A stretch of DNA of 64,000 nt from Plectrocnemia conspersa (lineage: Eukaryota > Arthropoda > Insecta > Trichoptera > Polycentropodidae): positions 1,922,001 through 1,986,000 of the forward strand of contig VTFK01000050.1 in the NCBI GenBank assembly GCA_009617715.1, read 5' to 3'. The position numbers were made by a program, and so were the translations under genes. This document shows, one piece after another, positions 36,421 through 48,700 of the stretch (position 1 is the stretch's first letter; every line of letters begins with the position of its first letter). The notes below the pieces were generated by a model. The model saw only the letters and a program-made list of their open reading frames with translations. It searched no databases and was not told the DNA's origin.

Positions 36421-38599
36421 TAACCGGCCGGCGGCTTTATCGTTACTTTGGTGATCTATAAACTTGCTTCAATAAAAAAAATAACGTATCCACAGAATGT
36501 AAAACGATTTAGAGATATTAATATTTTACGATAATCTAAAAATAATTTTTTGATATTGTTTTTGTAAAGTAGCAACTGCTAATATTGAGAATTGTGTCAC
36601 GATTATTATTGACAGCCGAAGGGGAAAATATACATTTTAAGTTAGTTCGAAATTTCAACGGGCAATTAATGAAAAATAATATAGTCAAAGAAACCAGATA
36701 TTGACGTTAGTAAATAAATATTTGCAATGTCTAGAATCGACAAATTCTAAGGACCATTAAATCAATAAAGTCAAAAAAATAATATTTTTTTAGTTATTCT
36801 TCAAAAGCAGAAATATGTAACATAAGGGAAAAAATATTCGCAGACTATTTAATAGCTCGACGAATTCTAAGGACCATTAAGTCATTAAAATCTATTTAAG
36901 AAATTGAAAATTTATCATTGGCACAACAATTAGAGAAAGAAATTTCTTTCAGCCTCACAGAGGGAAGTGTAAGATAACCAACAAAAAAAATTAACGAGGA
37001 TGATTCTACTTTAAATGGCATGTGTCTTTTTATAGAATTATTTTAAAAATGGTATGTAATAATGTATCTGAAAATAATTGTATTAAATACATTTTTGATT
37101 CATTAAAATTTCTCGTAAATTCTCGAGAAATTTGAGAAGTGAAGTTGAGAATTTTCATTTTGGGGAAATAAAATGTTTACTACATACAGTACTATGAAAC
37201 TAAACTACAAGACATTGTACTAAAGATTCAAACATATTGACGGATTGTCAACACTGCCTCTTAGCAACACCAAAAATTTATTTATTAAGTAGACACTGCT
37301 TTTAAAATTATTAATTAAATTGTCTGAATATTTGCTTCTAATAAATATTAGTCATGTATGATCGACTTTGTTAAATTTAAACTAGTTTTTTTTTGTAATT
37401 AATTTACTCATGATTGGTTTAAGACCGTAAGCACTCATTAATATGGCCGTGTCGATTTATTTTTATAGTAGTAGCTATACATCAACAACAATAGATTATT
37501 ACTATATGAAAAGTATTGCGCTACAAGTTTTATTTAATATTACTATTTTTTATTTATTTATAATATTTATATTAGTATTACATATATACTTTTTATTACA
37601 TTAACTTGTTTATTTAATTTTACTTGATATTCGGCCAACCGAGAATTGTCAGTCAAGTAGCAGTGATTTACTACAAAACATATTGCTTTGTCGTTTAGAG
37701 TCTCGGCTTTAAGGCTACATCGAAAAATGCCTATTTTTTCTTTATATTAAGACTTTGAAATGAGTTTAAATCGATCGATTTCAAAGGTAACCACCGTTCG
37801 TCATATGGCATTAGAGCGCATACGTAAAGGTTTCGAAAAGCTTTCAATAGAAATCTTCTCGCATCGATTTCCTGTCGCTGTTTAGCGTTTCAAAAATAAT
37901 AAATACGCGAAAACGTCGAAAGAGAGGTAAAAATACGCTAAGATTTTTCACTCGATAATAAATAATATTTTCACCGCGCGCTGATTTACGGTTTGGTTAA
38001 AAACCGTCGGTTAAAGCTCGGTTCTTTTTTTTAATTGTCAATTTATTCAGGCGCGTTCGGCTATCGATAAATAATGGTCATAACCGACGTTCACAGCGTC
38101 AATAAATATCGATCGGAAAATATGTGTAGTGCTCTATTATTGCTTTGTATTGGCATTGAATTTCCAACCTACGTTCGTGTATTTTCTACACTCGACGGTA
38201 CGTAAAACTATATTAAAACCAGCTGTTCCTGGGATTAATTTTTTACTTCTACGCTTATTGCGCTACGTTATCTTCAAAGCGTCGAAAACAAAGTTATTTG
38301 GCGATTTATATTCTGACGAAGACGCCGAACTGTGCAGATCGTAATTAAGCTGCATAATAATATATTAACATTCTAAGCATATTTTATTACGTACTTAACT
38401 CGATAAGTAAACATTATACAAATTAATATAACAGCTCACCTAACCTATCCTAACATAACTTAATCGAAAATAAAGTTCTTCAAGTAAATGTTGATGCTCA
38501 TAAATATATCATAATACAGATGGAATATATATTTATGCTCGATTTATATTAACGTAAAAAATAATATATTACCCATAGATTATTTAATATAAAATATTT
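36421..38599. other. Spacer, with short direct repeat and conserved-looking patch
   Basis: A direct repeat, AATTCTAAGGACCATTAA, occurs at about 36743 and 36862, some 120 bp apart. A CpG-bearing patch lies at 37780-38100. No exon is recognised. The 71-codon frame at 38129 has no family resemblance. Confidence 0.4.
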
Positions 38600-38700
38600 A
38601 TAACTCTCTGTCGGTTTCTCACTATCGTAAGGTACCGCAGCTGGTCAGCGTGCGGATTCAGAACGCTAAAGCTACAAATATTAATTTTGCTTTGCTCTTA
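38600..38700 (+). repeat. Possible tRNA-like SINE head
   Basis: GGTACCGCAGCTGGTCAGCG at about 38631, followed by TGCGGATTCAGAACGC, resembles a tRNA 5' half. The similar GGTACCGAAGCTAGCGAGTG lies at about 21986. It is degenerate and not a functional tRNA. Confidence 0.3.
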
Positions 38701-39084
38701 TTTTTTATAATTGCTACATTTACATATAAATTTTAAATAATTGTACCCATAATAAAATATTAATTTTAAATATATATATATATATATACATATACAGTTT
38801 CGTTATAATTTTAGCAATATAATTGCGCAATCAGGGAACCCGAGAGCGAAACAGGACGTTAGGAAAACAATGATTCCGGGCCTCATGACACAAATGGCAT
38901 TTTTTATATTTTTTAATTTATAAAATAACAATAAGTACGAGTTATAAATTAGCCACTGTTTGTGACATATCTAATGAAATATATAATGCGAAATATTTTA
39001 ATTGGGCATTAAATATATCTAAATATAATATTAACCTGATAATAAGTCGTGTTTTCTCTACTGCTTAGTGTTGTCATATAGTGA

Positions 39085-39316
39085 ATTTCCAGTCCAGGTC
39101 AAAAGCAATAAAATCGAACCATCGCAGTGAAAATTCGATTATCAAGCGTTTATTTTTAGCCTTTTTATAACAATATTACAAGTGAGAATCGAATAAAGCG
39201 TATCTTAAACAAATTTACGTCAATAGAAGAACGCAAAAAATAATTATCTTTTCTCACAATTCAAAAATTCACGTCAAAAGCAATAAAATCGTGCCGTCGC
39301 ATTGGGAACGCTCGTT
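39085..39316 (+). repeat. Foldback MITE, copy D
   Basis: Two direct cores (GGTCAAAAGCAATAAAATCG at 39097 and CGTCAAAAGCAATAAAATCG near 39272) flank the GTGAGAATCGAATAAAGCGT block. The second core leads into CGTGCCGTCGCATTGGGAAC. It represents one complete ~190-bp unit. Confidence 0.65.
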
Positions 39317-42300
39317 CAAGAATTGATTATTCAAATTAAAATTTAATAACTGTTACATAAAATAACTAAGTAAAAATATTTGCTTTTAGTGAAAGAGATG
39401 AACCAGATGCTTTAATAATATATTTTCAAGCTTCCCATTGATTTATTAAAAAAAATTCAGCTCAAATGGGATTCACTATCATTGACCCCAAATTTTTTTC
39501 GTTGACATGGACCCCTTGCAGGTCGTCGTAGGGTTGATGTAGACCACTTTGGCAATCAATTTCGGCGATCGGTAACAACATGGTAGAATAACAATAGTAT
39601 TATGCACAGGTTAGAATGTATTGTCTAGCGCGCGTCCTTTCTGAACTAAAAAATATTTTTCAGTAGTAATAATTTTTTTTTTATATATAGTGGTCCATGC
39701 AATATTCCCAATTATTATTGCAGTTATTTGGTCACGAGATCTCTTTTTTAATGTTGTGAATGTGTGTTGTTACACCATTGAAGGATCAATAAAACCACTG
39801 CTCTAATAACAATTAGAGGGATTAACCCTTAATATTAATAATAAAACCGTTAAAAGAAAAATGTCATTCGTTAAAATAAAACAACCGTGAGAAACCTTTA
39901 ATCAGCTTAAGTGGCAAAGTACATGCTATAATTAAAAAAAGGGTTAAAATATCCGTCACCTTAAAATAATATATTATTCGCTCTAACGGCTAATGGTCAA
40001 TTTTTCTTGTGATTGTTCGTCACACACAAAAATGCGCTGACAACGAAATCTAGAATGGAGGAATGATCATGGTTTTCTCTGACACTATTGGCATTAACAC
40101 TTATACATCTACTTCATATCTTAACTTAACAATCGAGAGCAAGCTAACTAAACTTCAGATCCTAGAAGCCGCCGCTTCTCTCTTCGCATCCGGAACGGAA
40201 TTTAGATTTCAACCTACTTCTGAGAATCTTATCATCATACACACACACCCACAGACAACATATTTTAGTTGTTTAAATTAATTTTGCCTTAAAAAAATAA
40301 ACAACCCGGACAGTAAAATCTTTGAAATAGTTATACTTGCAAAATAAGTTCTCTTAGAACCGCGAATTGGTAAATCGTTAAGCAGTCATCGCAACTCGGT
40401 CGAATTAGGTTGCGGGTCATTTGTAAACGTCAACCGTGACGACAGGTGAGATATTTATTTTAACTACGAATACGTGTACGGATTGTGTGTACTACGTTAA
40501 TCCCTGTATTTCGGCGGCACGTTTTTAACGCCAAAGGATTTAGTGAGGTTTCGCTCCGACGAAATGCTGTTCAAGTATTCATTATTTTAATGAAAAAAAT
40601 GCATTAGCTACTGGCTAATGTAATAATTCAAAACACGAAAAAAACATTATTCCAAATTAAGTGCAAAATAAATACAAACGAGAACCAAAGTTTAGTTGAA
40701 GGCCCGAATACTTATTGTTACAGATTTAATCTAAGGTAGTAACATAGAAATTGTGGTAGGTTGTACGTTAGCTCCGGGTAATTCAATAAACTGTCGATAA
40801 AAATATGAATTCACATGTTTTGATTATATAAAATACAACAATATTCGAGCGGAGTATAAATATTTAAATTAAAGTTGCTTATTATATTAATTTTTAAGTT
40901 ATCAAAAAATTGTATATTTTTATTATAAACTAGAATTAAATAGACAGTTCTTTAAAAGTATTAATGTTTTTATAAGTCTGCAAATATTAATAAAATTATT
41001 ATCAATAATTAAAAATTAAACCTTTGCAAATACACGTCTCTTGTTTCTAAGACCTTTGAATAGCGTCTGGGAGCTTAATTGCCAGCTTTGGCTAAAAAAT
41101 ACATCATACGTTCATAATGAGGGTATTTAAAATTTAATTTATTTTGTATAAGCAAGAGTATTTAAATAAAAATTCAATTTAAATTTCAATATAAAAACGA
41201 AAATAAATTGTTTAATTAACAATCAATGAAGCAAAACGTATAAAATTTTCAATAATTAAAAATCTCAATTAGTTTTATATATTTATATAATATTTACACA
41301 TCGCAAGCTTAAATTTTTTATCTCGTTTTCCGTTGTTCACAAAAGATTTTTCTTTGAAGCCGTATTATAAATTTAATAAAACACGGAAACTATTTTCTAA
41401 AATATACGTAACAAAGTTTTTTTATAATACAAAATAATAAATTTAAAAGAATATTTTTAGAGTACTTAAAAATTAATCGTTTCGGTATAAAACGCAGCAC
41501 CCGGTTCCATAATAAAATTCGTAAAGCATTGTTAAGTAAAAAATCTGTCGGAAAAGAGCAATTCTCGAGCTAAATGTAATAAAGCGACTAGAAAGTTGAT
41601 TTATCTCAATATTTTTAATGTTAATTTGGGCCGCGTTTATGACTCACCAACTAGTATTAAAGCGCGGCTTCTATGTTTATTAAAGTTGGCTACACCTGCC
41701 GCAAACGAACAACGTTGTATACTAAATTTTAATTAAACCGCACCATTTAAATATATAATTTAAACAAGAAATGTCGTTAATTAATCAGTTTTAGTTGTAT
41801 GAGTACAAACGTAATGCAAATTAATTAAATTATTTACAAATGCATACTGTTTGAAAAGTTATTGGAAGCTGAATGTTTGCCAAACACAATCGATAAAAAA
41901 TTCAACTAGATTTTCAATTATTTCTTTATCCGCCATATTCACCGATTTCCACCTTGACGTCTAACGAATTTCATATTTTCTAAAATCGTATAAAAGAATC
42001 TTGGATGATAAAGAGATTTTAGTCGAATGAACAGGTTGTTTCTATTTAAAATTTATTTCAAAAGCTATGGAAAGAGAATTTTCAGAATTCTATGTTGAGT
42101 TAAGAACTTTAAACAACCTTCACATATTTGGTTAAAGTAAATATAACAAAATATTTTAATTGATAATCTGGTAGATTTAAATTACAAATGCTTCTGTATT
42201 TATTTACAAAATTATATATGCATACGTTCGGGCGCTAATAATTTACGCATTATTGTATACAGCATTTATAAGCATAAAGCCATATAAGGTTTAAGGGATT

Positions 42301-43384
42301 TTCAAACAGAATCAGCATTAAAAATAAAAGATCATACTCAGGTGTATTTTAAATATGAATTATATTTTTATTATTATTATTACATTTAGTAAAGAATTAT
42401 TTATTAAATCGCTTTTGTACTATATTGCTAAATGTCTTAAAATTGCATTTAATTTTTTAAAATTTATTTATAGTTATTTAGTAAATTATTATTATATTAC
42501 AACAAAGAGTCTTGTTTCACTCCGAATCACCTGCATTGATAAAGGATCAAGGACAAGAAAGGAAGTTGTATCCTATTCATTGAAAATATATTAATAAGCC
42601 ATAACACTGCAATACTTCCATTGGGACTAGAACTTTTTAAACGAGCTCAGCTCATATTTATACAAATAGTACGATTGTGTAATTTAAAAATAACTTGTAT
42701 ACAAAGTGGTTAATTATAAAATAAACGTCTACGCCACCAATATATTGGCTGATACATTTTTATAATAAAGGTAAAATTCCGTTTAGCTAAATAATTTATA
42801 TTTACATTAGTCCCATATCTCAAATCACACAATACGAATGAAATTGCGTAGTCCCTTGCCATTATTTCGACTTAATCAATTACGCGCGTTTCTCAAAGTT
42901 TCGTCCAGGTTTTCAGCTTTCGGACCGGTCAGGAGTTTCCGCTCCCGTGGGACGAAACATAGAGGATTATCATCAATCTTAATTAAATTATCGTCAATGC
43001 TCCGGTGTTTTCCATACATCGCGCAATTTTTAATTCGCTATTCTCGTGTAAGATTTATTTTTAAATATTATTATGGACTTGGCTTAGAAGCGAGAGCATT
43101 TTTAATCATGGCGAAAGAGCGAGTTTTTAAATGAATCCAATGGAAAAATATTCATCCAGCCGCTGGAAAATAGAAATAGATCTGTTTATAAGATGAGCTC
43201 AGATTGTAAGCAGAAGCAGGTGAAATTATCCGTTGCTATGTATACACAAGTTTGAATTTGAGCGTCGATCATTATATAACTATGTTAAATAGCATAAAGC
43301 AATTTATAATGTGTATTTATATATAAAAAAAAAAAAACAAATAACCCCTTATTTTATTTTTTAATTAATTCGCTTCCTATTGTA
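39317..43384. other. AT-rich spacer
   Basis: No gene is supported. Slightly GC-richer patches at 40030-40250, 40380-40560 and 42840-43010 have short open frames (72 and 98 codons) without recognisable domains. TTGTCTAGCGCGCGTCCTTT at about 39624 is the partner of the motif at 21872. Confidence 0.4.
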
Positions 43385-43735
43385 AATTATATATAATCAT
43401 GGTAGATGGTGACTAATATCAGAAAGCACCTCAAGTGTTTTTCAATTTTTATCGTTTCTAGAATATTTAAATTAGTAATTATTTTATGTATATAATTCCG
43501 AGCGATCATCACATATTAGGTTTTCTTAGATTTTCCTAATCTTGCGGATAAATGCATAAAACTAAATTGAGTTGGGTCGTGGCATCTATTGCTTTTGTAA
43601 ACTATAATAATAGTTTATATCTATTTAAATAAATTTAGCTGATTTACAGACGTAATTAAGATCTCACCATCTACTTACTAATTACGCATTGGAATAATAC
43701 TAAGATGTACAATAAATAAATAAATAAATGTATAT
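43385..43735 (+). repeat. SINE, copy 3, with AAATA tail
   Basis: Body blocks TTTTTATCGTTTCTAGAATA, AATTCCGAGCGATCATCACA and GATTTTCCTAATCTTGCGGA match the other copies. The 3' end has CTGATTTACAGACGTAATTA, then ACTTACTAATTACG, and closes with AATAAATAAATAAATAAATG, a simple-repeat tail typical of LINE-mobilised SINEs. Confidence 0.6.
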
Positions 43736-43829
43736 TTGATATATTTGGATTCACAGTTTTACGTTAAAATTACAACTTTTCCTTTGCGTATTTTTTTATT
43801 GCTTGTCTTAAATCAGAGTCTAGCGTTCA

Positions 43830-44095
43830 AGAATATTTCGACTAAGTGAGAATCAAATGTGGCATATCTAAACTAAATTTTAACCAAAAAGAGAGACGCA
43901 AAAAACAATTATCACTTCTCAGAAGTCAAAAATCCACGTCAAAAGCAATAAAATCGTGCCTTCGCTCGGCTATCTAACGTTTATATTAAATATTTTTATA
44001 AAAATAATGCGATTTACAATGGGTGAGAATTAAATGAAGCACATCTAAACCGAATTCTGAGAAGTGATAATTGTTTTTGCGCCATCCTATTGACC
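43830..44095. repeat. Foldback MITE, copy E
   Basis: A unit with GAGAAGTCAAAAATCCACG-type junction and core (shortened) at about 43919-43955, followed by GGGTGAGAATTAAATGAAGC. It then turns back on itself: CCGAATTCTGAGAAGTGATA followed by ATTGTTTTTGCGCC is the reverse complement of the 43880-43925 region. This is a palindrome with ~45-bp arms. Confidence 0.65.
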
Positions 44096-44199
44096 AAAAT
44101 TCGATTTGAATATACTTTAACTAATACTATTATATTAAAAGTACGTAGTAATATCGGTAAGGATTGCTATCATTTTTTAATGTAACATCTAAGTGCAGA

Positions 44200-44428
44200 C
44201 TATAGAGCAATATGCGAGATGCGACGTCTCTCTGTGCTTATTTTTTCTATTTATTTTTAACTAAAAGAAATATTTTGGACTAGATCTAATAAAAGTTCTA
44301 AGACTATAATTAGCTTAAAAACATTCATTTGATTAGGTTTGGGTTTGAACAGAAAATAAACGTTTCGCAACATAAAAATTTTAGAGCAGAATATTATTTT
44401 GCTATAATTAATATTTTTTTGCAAGTAG

Positions 44429-44470
<42 letters not shown>

Positions 44471-44735
44471 GTATATATAATTAATATATCTACTGGTGAA
44501 AATGTATATGGATTTTACTAGTAAAAATATAATTTTACTTAAAAATACATATTCACTATAACATTTATAAATAACTAATGATAAGTATGTAAACGTATAT
44601 ATTACTTCATATGGACAAGTAGAAATCGTGTAATTATTAGCACTTGCCAGATAAATTATATTTTCACTAGTAAAAATATATATCTACCGGCGATATGATT
44701 TCACTGAAACGTATGTTTTAAAAAATATTTTTTGG
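44200..44735. repeat. Dispersed AT-rich repeat (family 2), copy 2
   Basis: Shares AATAAAAGTTCTAAGACT, GGTTTGGGTTTGAA, TTCACTAGTAAAAATATATA and GATATGATTTCACTGAAA with the 35.7-kb copy. A (TA)n run of ~37 bp lies at about 44430-44466. Confidence 0.5.
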
Positions 44736-44737
44736 TT

Positions 44738-44985
44738 AGATTCACAGATTAAGTTTTCTTAGATTTTCTTAATTTTATGGATGAATAAATAAAACTAAAT
44801 TTCGTTAATTAATTGTAAACTCTAATAATAGCATATAAATATTTAAAATAAATTTAATTGATTTACAGATTTGATTTAGGTCTGTTTTTCATTATTCACT
44901 TACTAATTACTGTTTTAATCCAGTTGTAACCAATCGGGATAGTGCTTGTTATGTTACAACGAAAGATTTACAATAAATAAATATA
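44738..44985 (+). repeat. SINE, copy 4 (5'-truncated)
   Basis: Begins within the body (GATTTTCTTAATTTTATGGA) and continues with the GATTTACAG, ACTTACTAATTAC and GATTTACAATAAATAAATA tail blocks of copy 3. Confidence 0.5.
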
Positions 44986-46331
44986 TGGATATATCATATA
45001 ACTAAATTCGCAGATTTTTGAGTACATGACTGCAAATGTTTTTTTTTCTAATTATCCGCCATTTCCCAAAAAAAAAATACTGGTTCAAATAAATAATATT
45101 GAATTTATTTAAGTTTAAAATTTAAAACCAAGTTTTAATTAAGCATAAGTGATATTTTTTTATTTTATATTAATAAAAAACAATTTGGATGCTTATTTTT
45201 AAATTTATTTGATACCAATTAAATAATAATTCTCAATTGATTATGATATTACTAGTAAATAAATTTACTGAAAATGAAATATTATATATAATTAGGCGTA
45301 TAAATAAGTAATGCAGTCAGAGGTTCTGAATCTTTTAAATAAGTGAAACATTTCTTTTAAGAATTCATATATGTAATTTTGCATGAATAATAAATAACTC
45401 ATTCTGCGGTTACAATTTGATACATTACAAATATAAATATAATACGTATACATTTAGAAAAATTTATTAAATACGTTTAATATTTAAAATTAAATTTTAA
45501 ATAAGAATAATGGTAAAATTAAAGATATAATATATGTATTATTTAATGACTTAATTTTATTTGATTAAATTTGAATAAATTCATTCAAAAAATATTTTTA
45601 TAAATTATAAATTATTAAATTTTATGAATTTAAAACGTATATATAATATTTAGTAAAAATATGATAATTACACTTTAAAATATTTATTTAAATTTTAAAA
45701 GGAGAAATTAAATATTTTTAAATCATGTTAAAGAAAAGCAAAAAACAATTATATAGTGATATGATATACAATATGTATAATTTAATAACCGAATTTTATT
45801 TTATTAATGTTGCATGAATTTAATAAAAAAATGTTTTTAATTTTTTTAAATTATTCCCAGGTGATTTTGGCGAATCATTAAAGGTTTAAAAATGCAGCAT
45901 TTTTTAAATAATTTGTGCTAAACTTCACAGAAAATGCTTAAGGGATGTGTTAAATCATCATCAGATTTAGTTTCATAATTATACATCTGTTTTATTTATC
46001 TATTAAGTATGTATATATGTACATAGCGCATATTTAGTAAAATATTAAAAGTCTGAAACAGTTTTTTTTATAAAAATAAAATAAAAAGTTTCTTGAAAAA
46101 TTCTCAGTACCATTAATAAAATAGTATATTATTTACATAAAGCTCTTTGAAACAAAAATATTTCCGTAACTCAATTGTAACATAAGGTAATTCAATTTAT
46201 AAAAATATTATATGCTCTAAGTATACCTCGTATGAAATGGTATTTTTAGTAAATTTCGGGTTTGCTTTAAAAGCTTTTACATAGTTGGAAATACACAGAG
46301 CGATGGTTATGCATTAAATGTGTAAAAGCTC
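44986..46331. other. Very AT-rich spacer
   Basis: Low-complexity AT sequence, with no gene or repeat family supported. Confidence 0.5.
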
Positions 46332-46690
46332 AGGATGGCGGAGCAGTGTTAAAAGCCATCGCTTATGAATGGGTTCGAAGCACACACTTTTTTAATTTTA
46401 TATAGTGTCTGGATGATAGCTATTAATTAATATTATTAATTATAATTTTGACAATTCACCTCCAATTAGGTTTTACTTGTTTTAAGAATGAATAACCAGC
46501 ACGAAAAACCTGGGATCGAATCCCGTATGAAATTGTTTTTTTTAATTTCTACCGTGTCTCGGACAAATATAATTATGATCGATCATCACAGCTTATGCTT
46601 TTCTAGAACTTCCTGATCTTATGTATAAATATCGCGATGACTAAATCAAATTTCATTTAGGTTCTGAATGTACATATATAGAACATACAT
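46332..46690 (+). repeat. Two tandem tRNA-derived SINEs, copies 5 and 6
   Basis: The first copy has an A-box-like TGGCGGAGCAGTG at about 46336 and a B-box-like GGGTTCGAAGC at 46372, then the body TATAGTGTCTGGATGATAGC. The second begins near 46500 with B-box-like TGGGATCGAATCCCG, followed by TTTCTACCGTGTCTCGGACA and GATCGATCATCACAG. Intact A and B boxes make the first the best-preserved head of the family. Confidence 0.6.
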
Positions 46691-47099
46691 ATAATTATAA
46701 CGTTAAATCATCATGAATATATATAAAATTAAAAATTAAACATTATTAGGTATGGTTGCATAAAATTAAGTTTTAATATAGCTCATCTGAATTTTAGTAG
46801 TTAATTTTAGTGTAGATTAAATAATATAAAAATTAGTATGGGTCTAAAAAATCTTTCCTAAAAAGTAAGCTTTTTATTTTTTTATTTATATGTAAATTAA
46901 AAATATTTTTTTAATATCAAATTAAAAAATTAAGTCTAACTTAATTTTTCAATTTTAAAACAAATTTTTTTTTGTTTATTTTTATTAAACAAACTTTGGT
47001 TGAACAATAATTTTTTTTTTTTTTTTAATGTGTTAATAAACCATTAATCTTAATATATAAAAAAGTTTGAAAATAAATTACCATAATTCTCCATCGAAG
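46691..47099. other. AT-rich spacer
   Basis: Homopolymer-rich AT sequence. No feature is supported. Confidence 0.45.
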
Positions 47100-47430
47100 A
47101 GTTCCGTCGGGTGTAGGTAATAGTTGTTGCAACACAAAATTTTAAAACACTATTATCGATAAAGGTAGGTAATTGAGGGCCCGGCGCGGGTTTTCAGAGG
47201 GTTTCGGCAATACTGTTGTTCAGTATGCGGGCTCCGTTTGAAATGGCGCCGCGCTCGGCTGCCGGCGGTGAACTGGCGCCCGGACGGACGCAGGTGGCGC
47301 CATGCCGCGAGACCTCAGAACTAGACCTCGGACAAAGATAACACCACCTTCGATTCCGACGGAGCGAGGAGAGCCGATCCTCGATGACTCGAGGAAATGC
47401 GAAATAAGCAGCATAGAAAGAAAACAGAAA
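47100..47430. promoter_or_regulatory. CpG-rich island, candidate promoter, insulator or exon
   Basis: Strong GC and CpG contrast at 47175-47390. AGGTGGCGCC at 47292-47301 resembles the insect CTCF core, and GGCGCC palindromes recur. Both strands have ~60-codon open frames through it (plus from 47302, minus 47220-47414). None resembles a family, and no good splice-site pair is visible. Confidence 0.3.
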
Positions 47431-47929
47431 ATTTTAACCCTTTACTCTAAATTCACACTCTCTAGGTGTAGGTCAAGATTTTCTGACTGAAACTTCATAA
47501 AGTCCCAACTAAAAAAATAATATCGTTCACTTAATTTGCAAATATGCTATTGAAGTCTAGACGGCAGCCGAGAGTGAAACCTGGGCCTGGGAAATAATGA
47601 TTCCGGAGCCCTTAACAAAAAAAATATAAAAAAATATTCAGCAATAAATAAATGTCTAATAATCACCAGGTATAAATCATAAATTAATTTTAATTTTGAT
47701 ACAGACTTTATATATAATATATTTAGGACAAATATTACCAGTAAATTCATATAAAGGAATTAAGCACAGCCAGTAAATATTTAACATGTTCAATATTCAT
47801 TAAAAATATAAATTAAATATAGACATTACATTTAAAAAAGTATAAAATACAGCAAATATTAATTTATAACAGAGATAAAATAGTCATTAAATATTAAAAT
47901 GTTCAATAATTAGTAATTAATTACAATTA
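47431..47929. other. AT-rich spacer
   Basis: AAACCTGGGCCTGGGAAATA at about 47578 (one of a few GC blocks) resembles CGAAACAGGACG-type sequence at 38850 only loosely. No gene is supported. Confidence 0.35.
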
Positions 47930-48700
47930 TTTTTTTAATCGAATTTTGGTCAATTTGCGCTTCATAGATATTTTAAAGCAGCATATATTTTCACTAGCGC
48001 TCATCAGTTAAATTATATGTTTGCTGGTAAAAATAGGAAGATATTTAATAGGAAATTATTTTATGAGACATGTGCATTTAATTAAATACTTTGTTCCATA
48101 AAACGTATTGTTTGTCAAAATCTGCGCTCGCATCTAATTTTTTCAACAATAATGCACAAACAATTCGCTTTATGGAACAATAATTTCATATATTGCTCAC
48201 TTAAATTGTCCTCGTAGAAATATTAGTCTACTGGTAAAAATTTACCTTTATTGAAAAATACACATTAAACTGTTATGCAACTGTCAAATTGAATTTCATA
48301 AACATTTAAGAGCAGCATATACCTTCAGTACCATACACCTTTCACTAATAGAAATATATATTTACCTATGAAAATGTATTTGGACTTCACTAGTGAAAAT
48401 ATATTCACTGTAACATTTTAAAATCGCATGTAAATAAATAATGCTAACTATGTAAAAGTTTATTAATATTTTTACATATCGAAAAATTGAATCACATAAT
48501 TTATAAAACACCTGCCAGAAAAATTATATTTTTACTAGTAAAATATATATCTACCTGTGAAAATATAAATATATTCGATATAATTTCACAGAAATGACAT
48601 AGTTTAGAGATAAATTCGACTGCTCTTTTAGATTTTCTTTTAGGGTTAACCTGAGAATTTATAGTTTAAAAGCTGGGACGTAATTTCAGCTTTTTCTAGG
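47930..48700. repeat. Dispersed AT-rich repeat (family 2), copy 3
   Basis: Shares GCAGCATATATTTTCACTAG, CAAATTGAATTTCATAA, TTACTAGTAAAATATATATC and the final TTTTCTTTTAGGGTTAACCT with the other copies. It contains the separate 90-nt hairpin at 48091-48180, perhaps a later insertion. Confidence 0.5.
48091..48180. repeat. 90-nt hairpin with 25-bp near-perfect stem
   Basis: Arms 48091-48115 and 48156-48180 (starting TTGTTCCATAAA and ending TTTATGGAACAA) are reverse complements with about two mismatches, around a 40-nt loop. It could be a very short MITE or a hairpin RNA source. No transcript evidence is available. Confidence 0.7.

Noticed and set aside
42838..43134. 98-codon plus-strand frame starting MKLRSPLPLFRL
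   Set aside because: Looked like a signal peptide start, but is Arg/Phe/Leu-rich with no domain, acceptor or poly(A) context; more like a conserved non-coding patch.
46332..46382. Functional tRNA gene
   Set aside because: A and B boxes are present, but the cloverleaf stems do not pair and the sequence continues into a shared SINE body.
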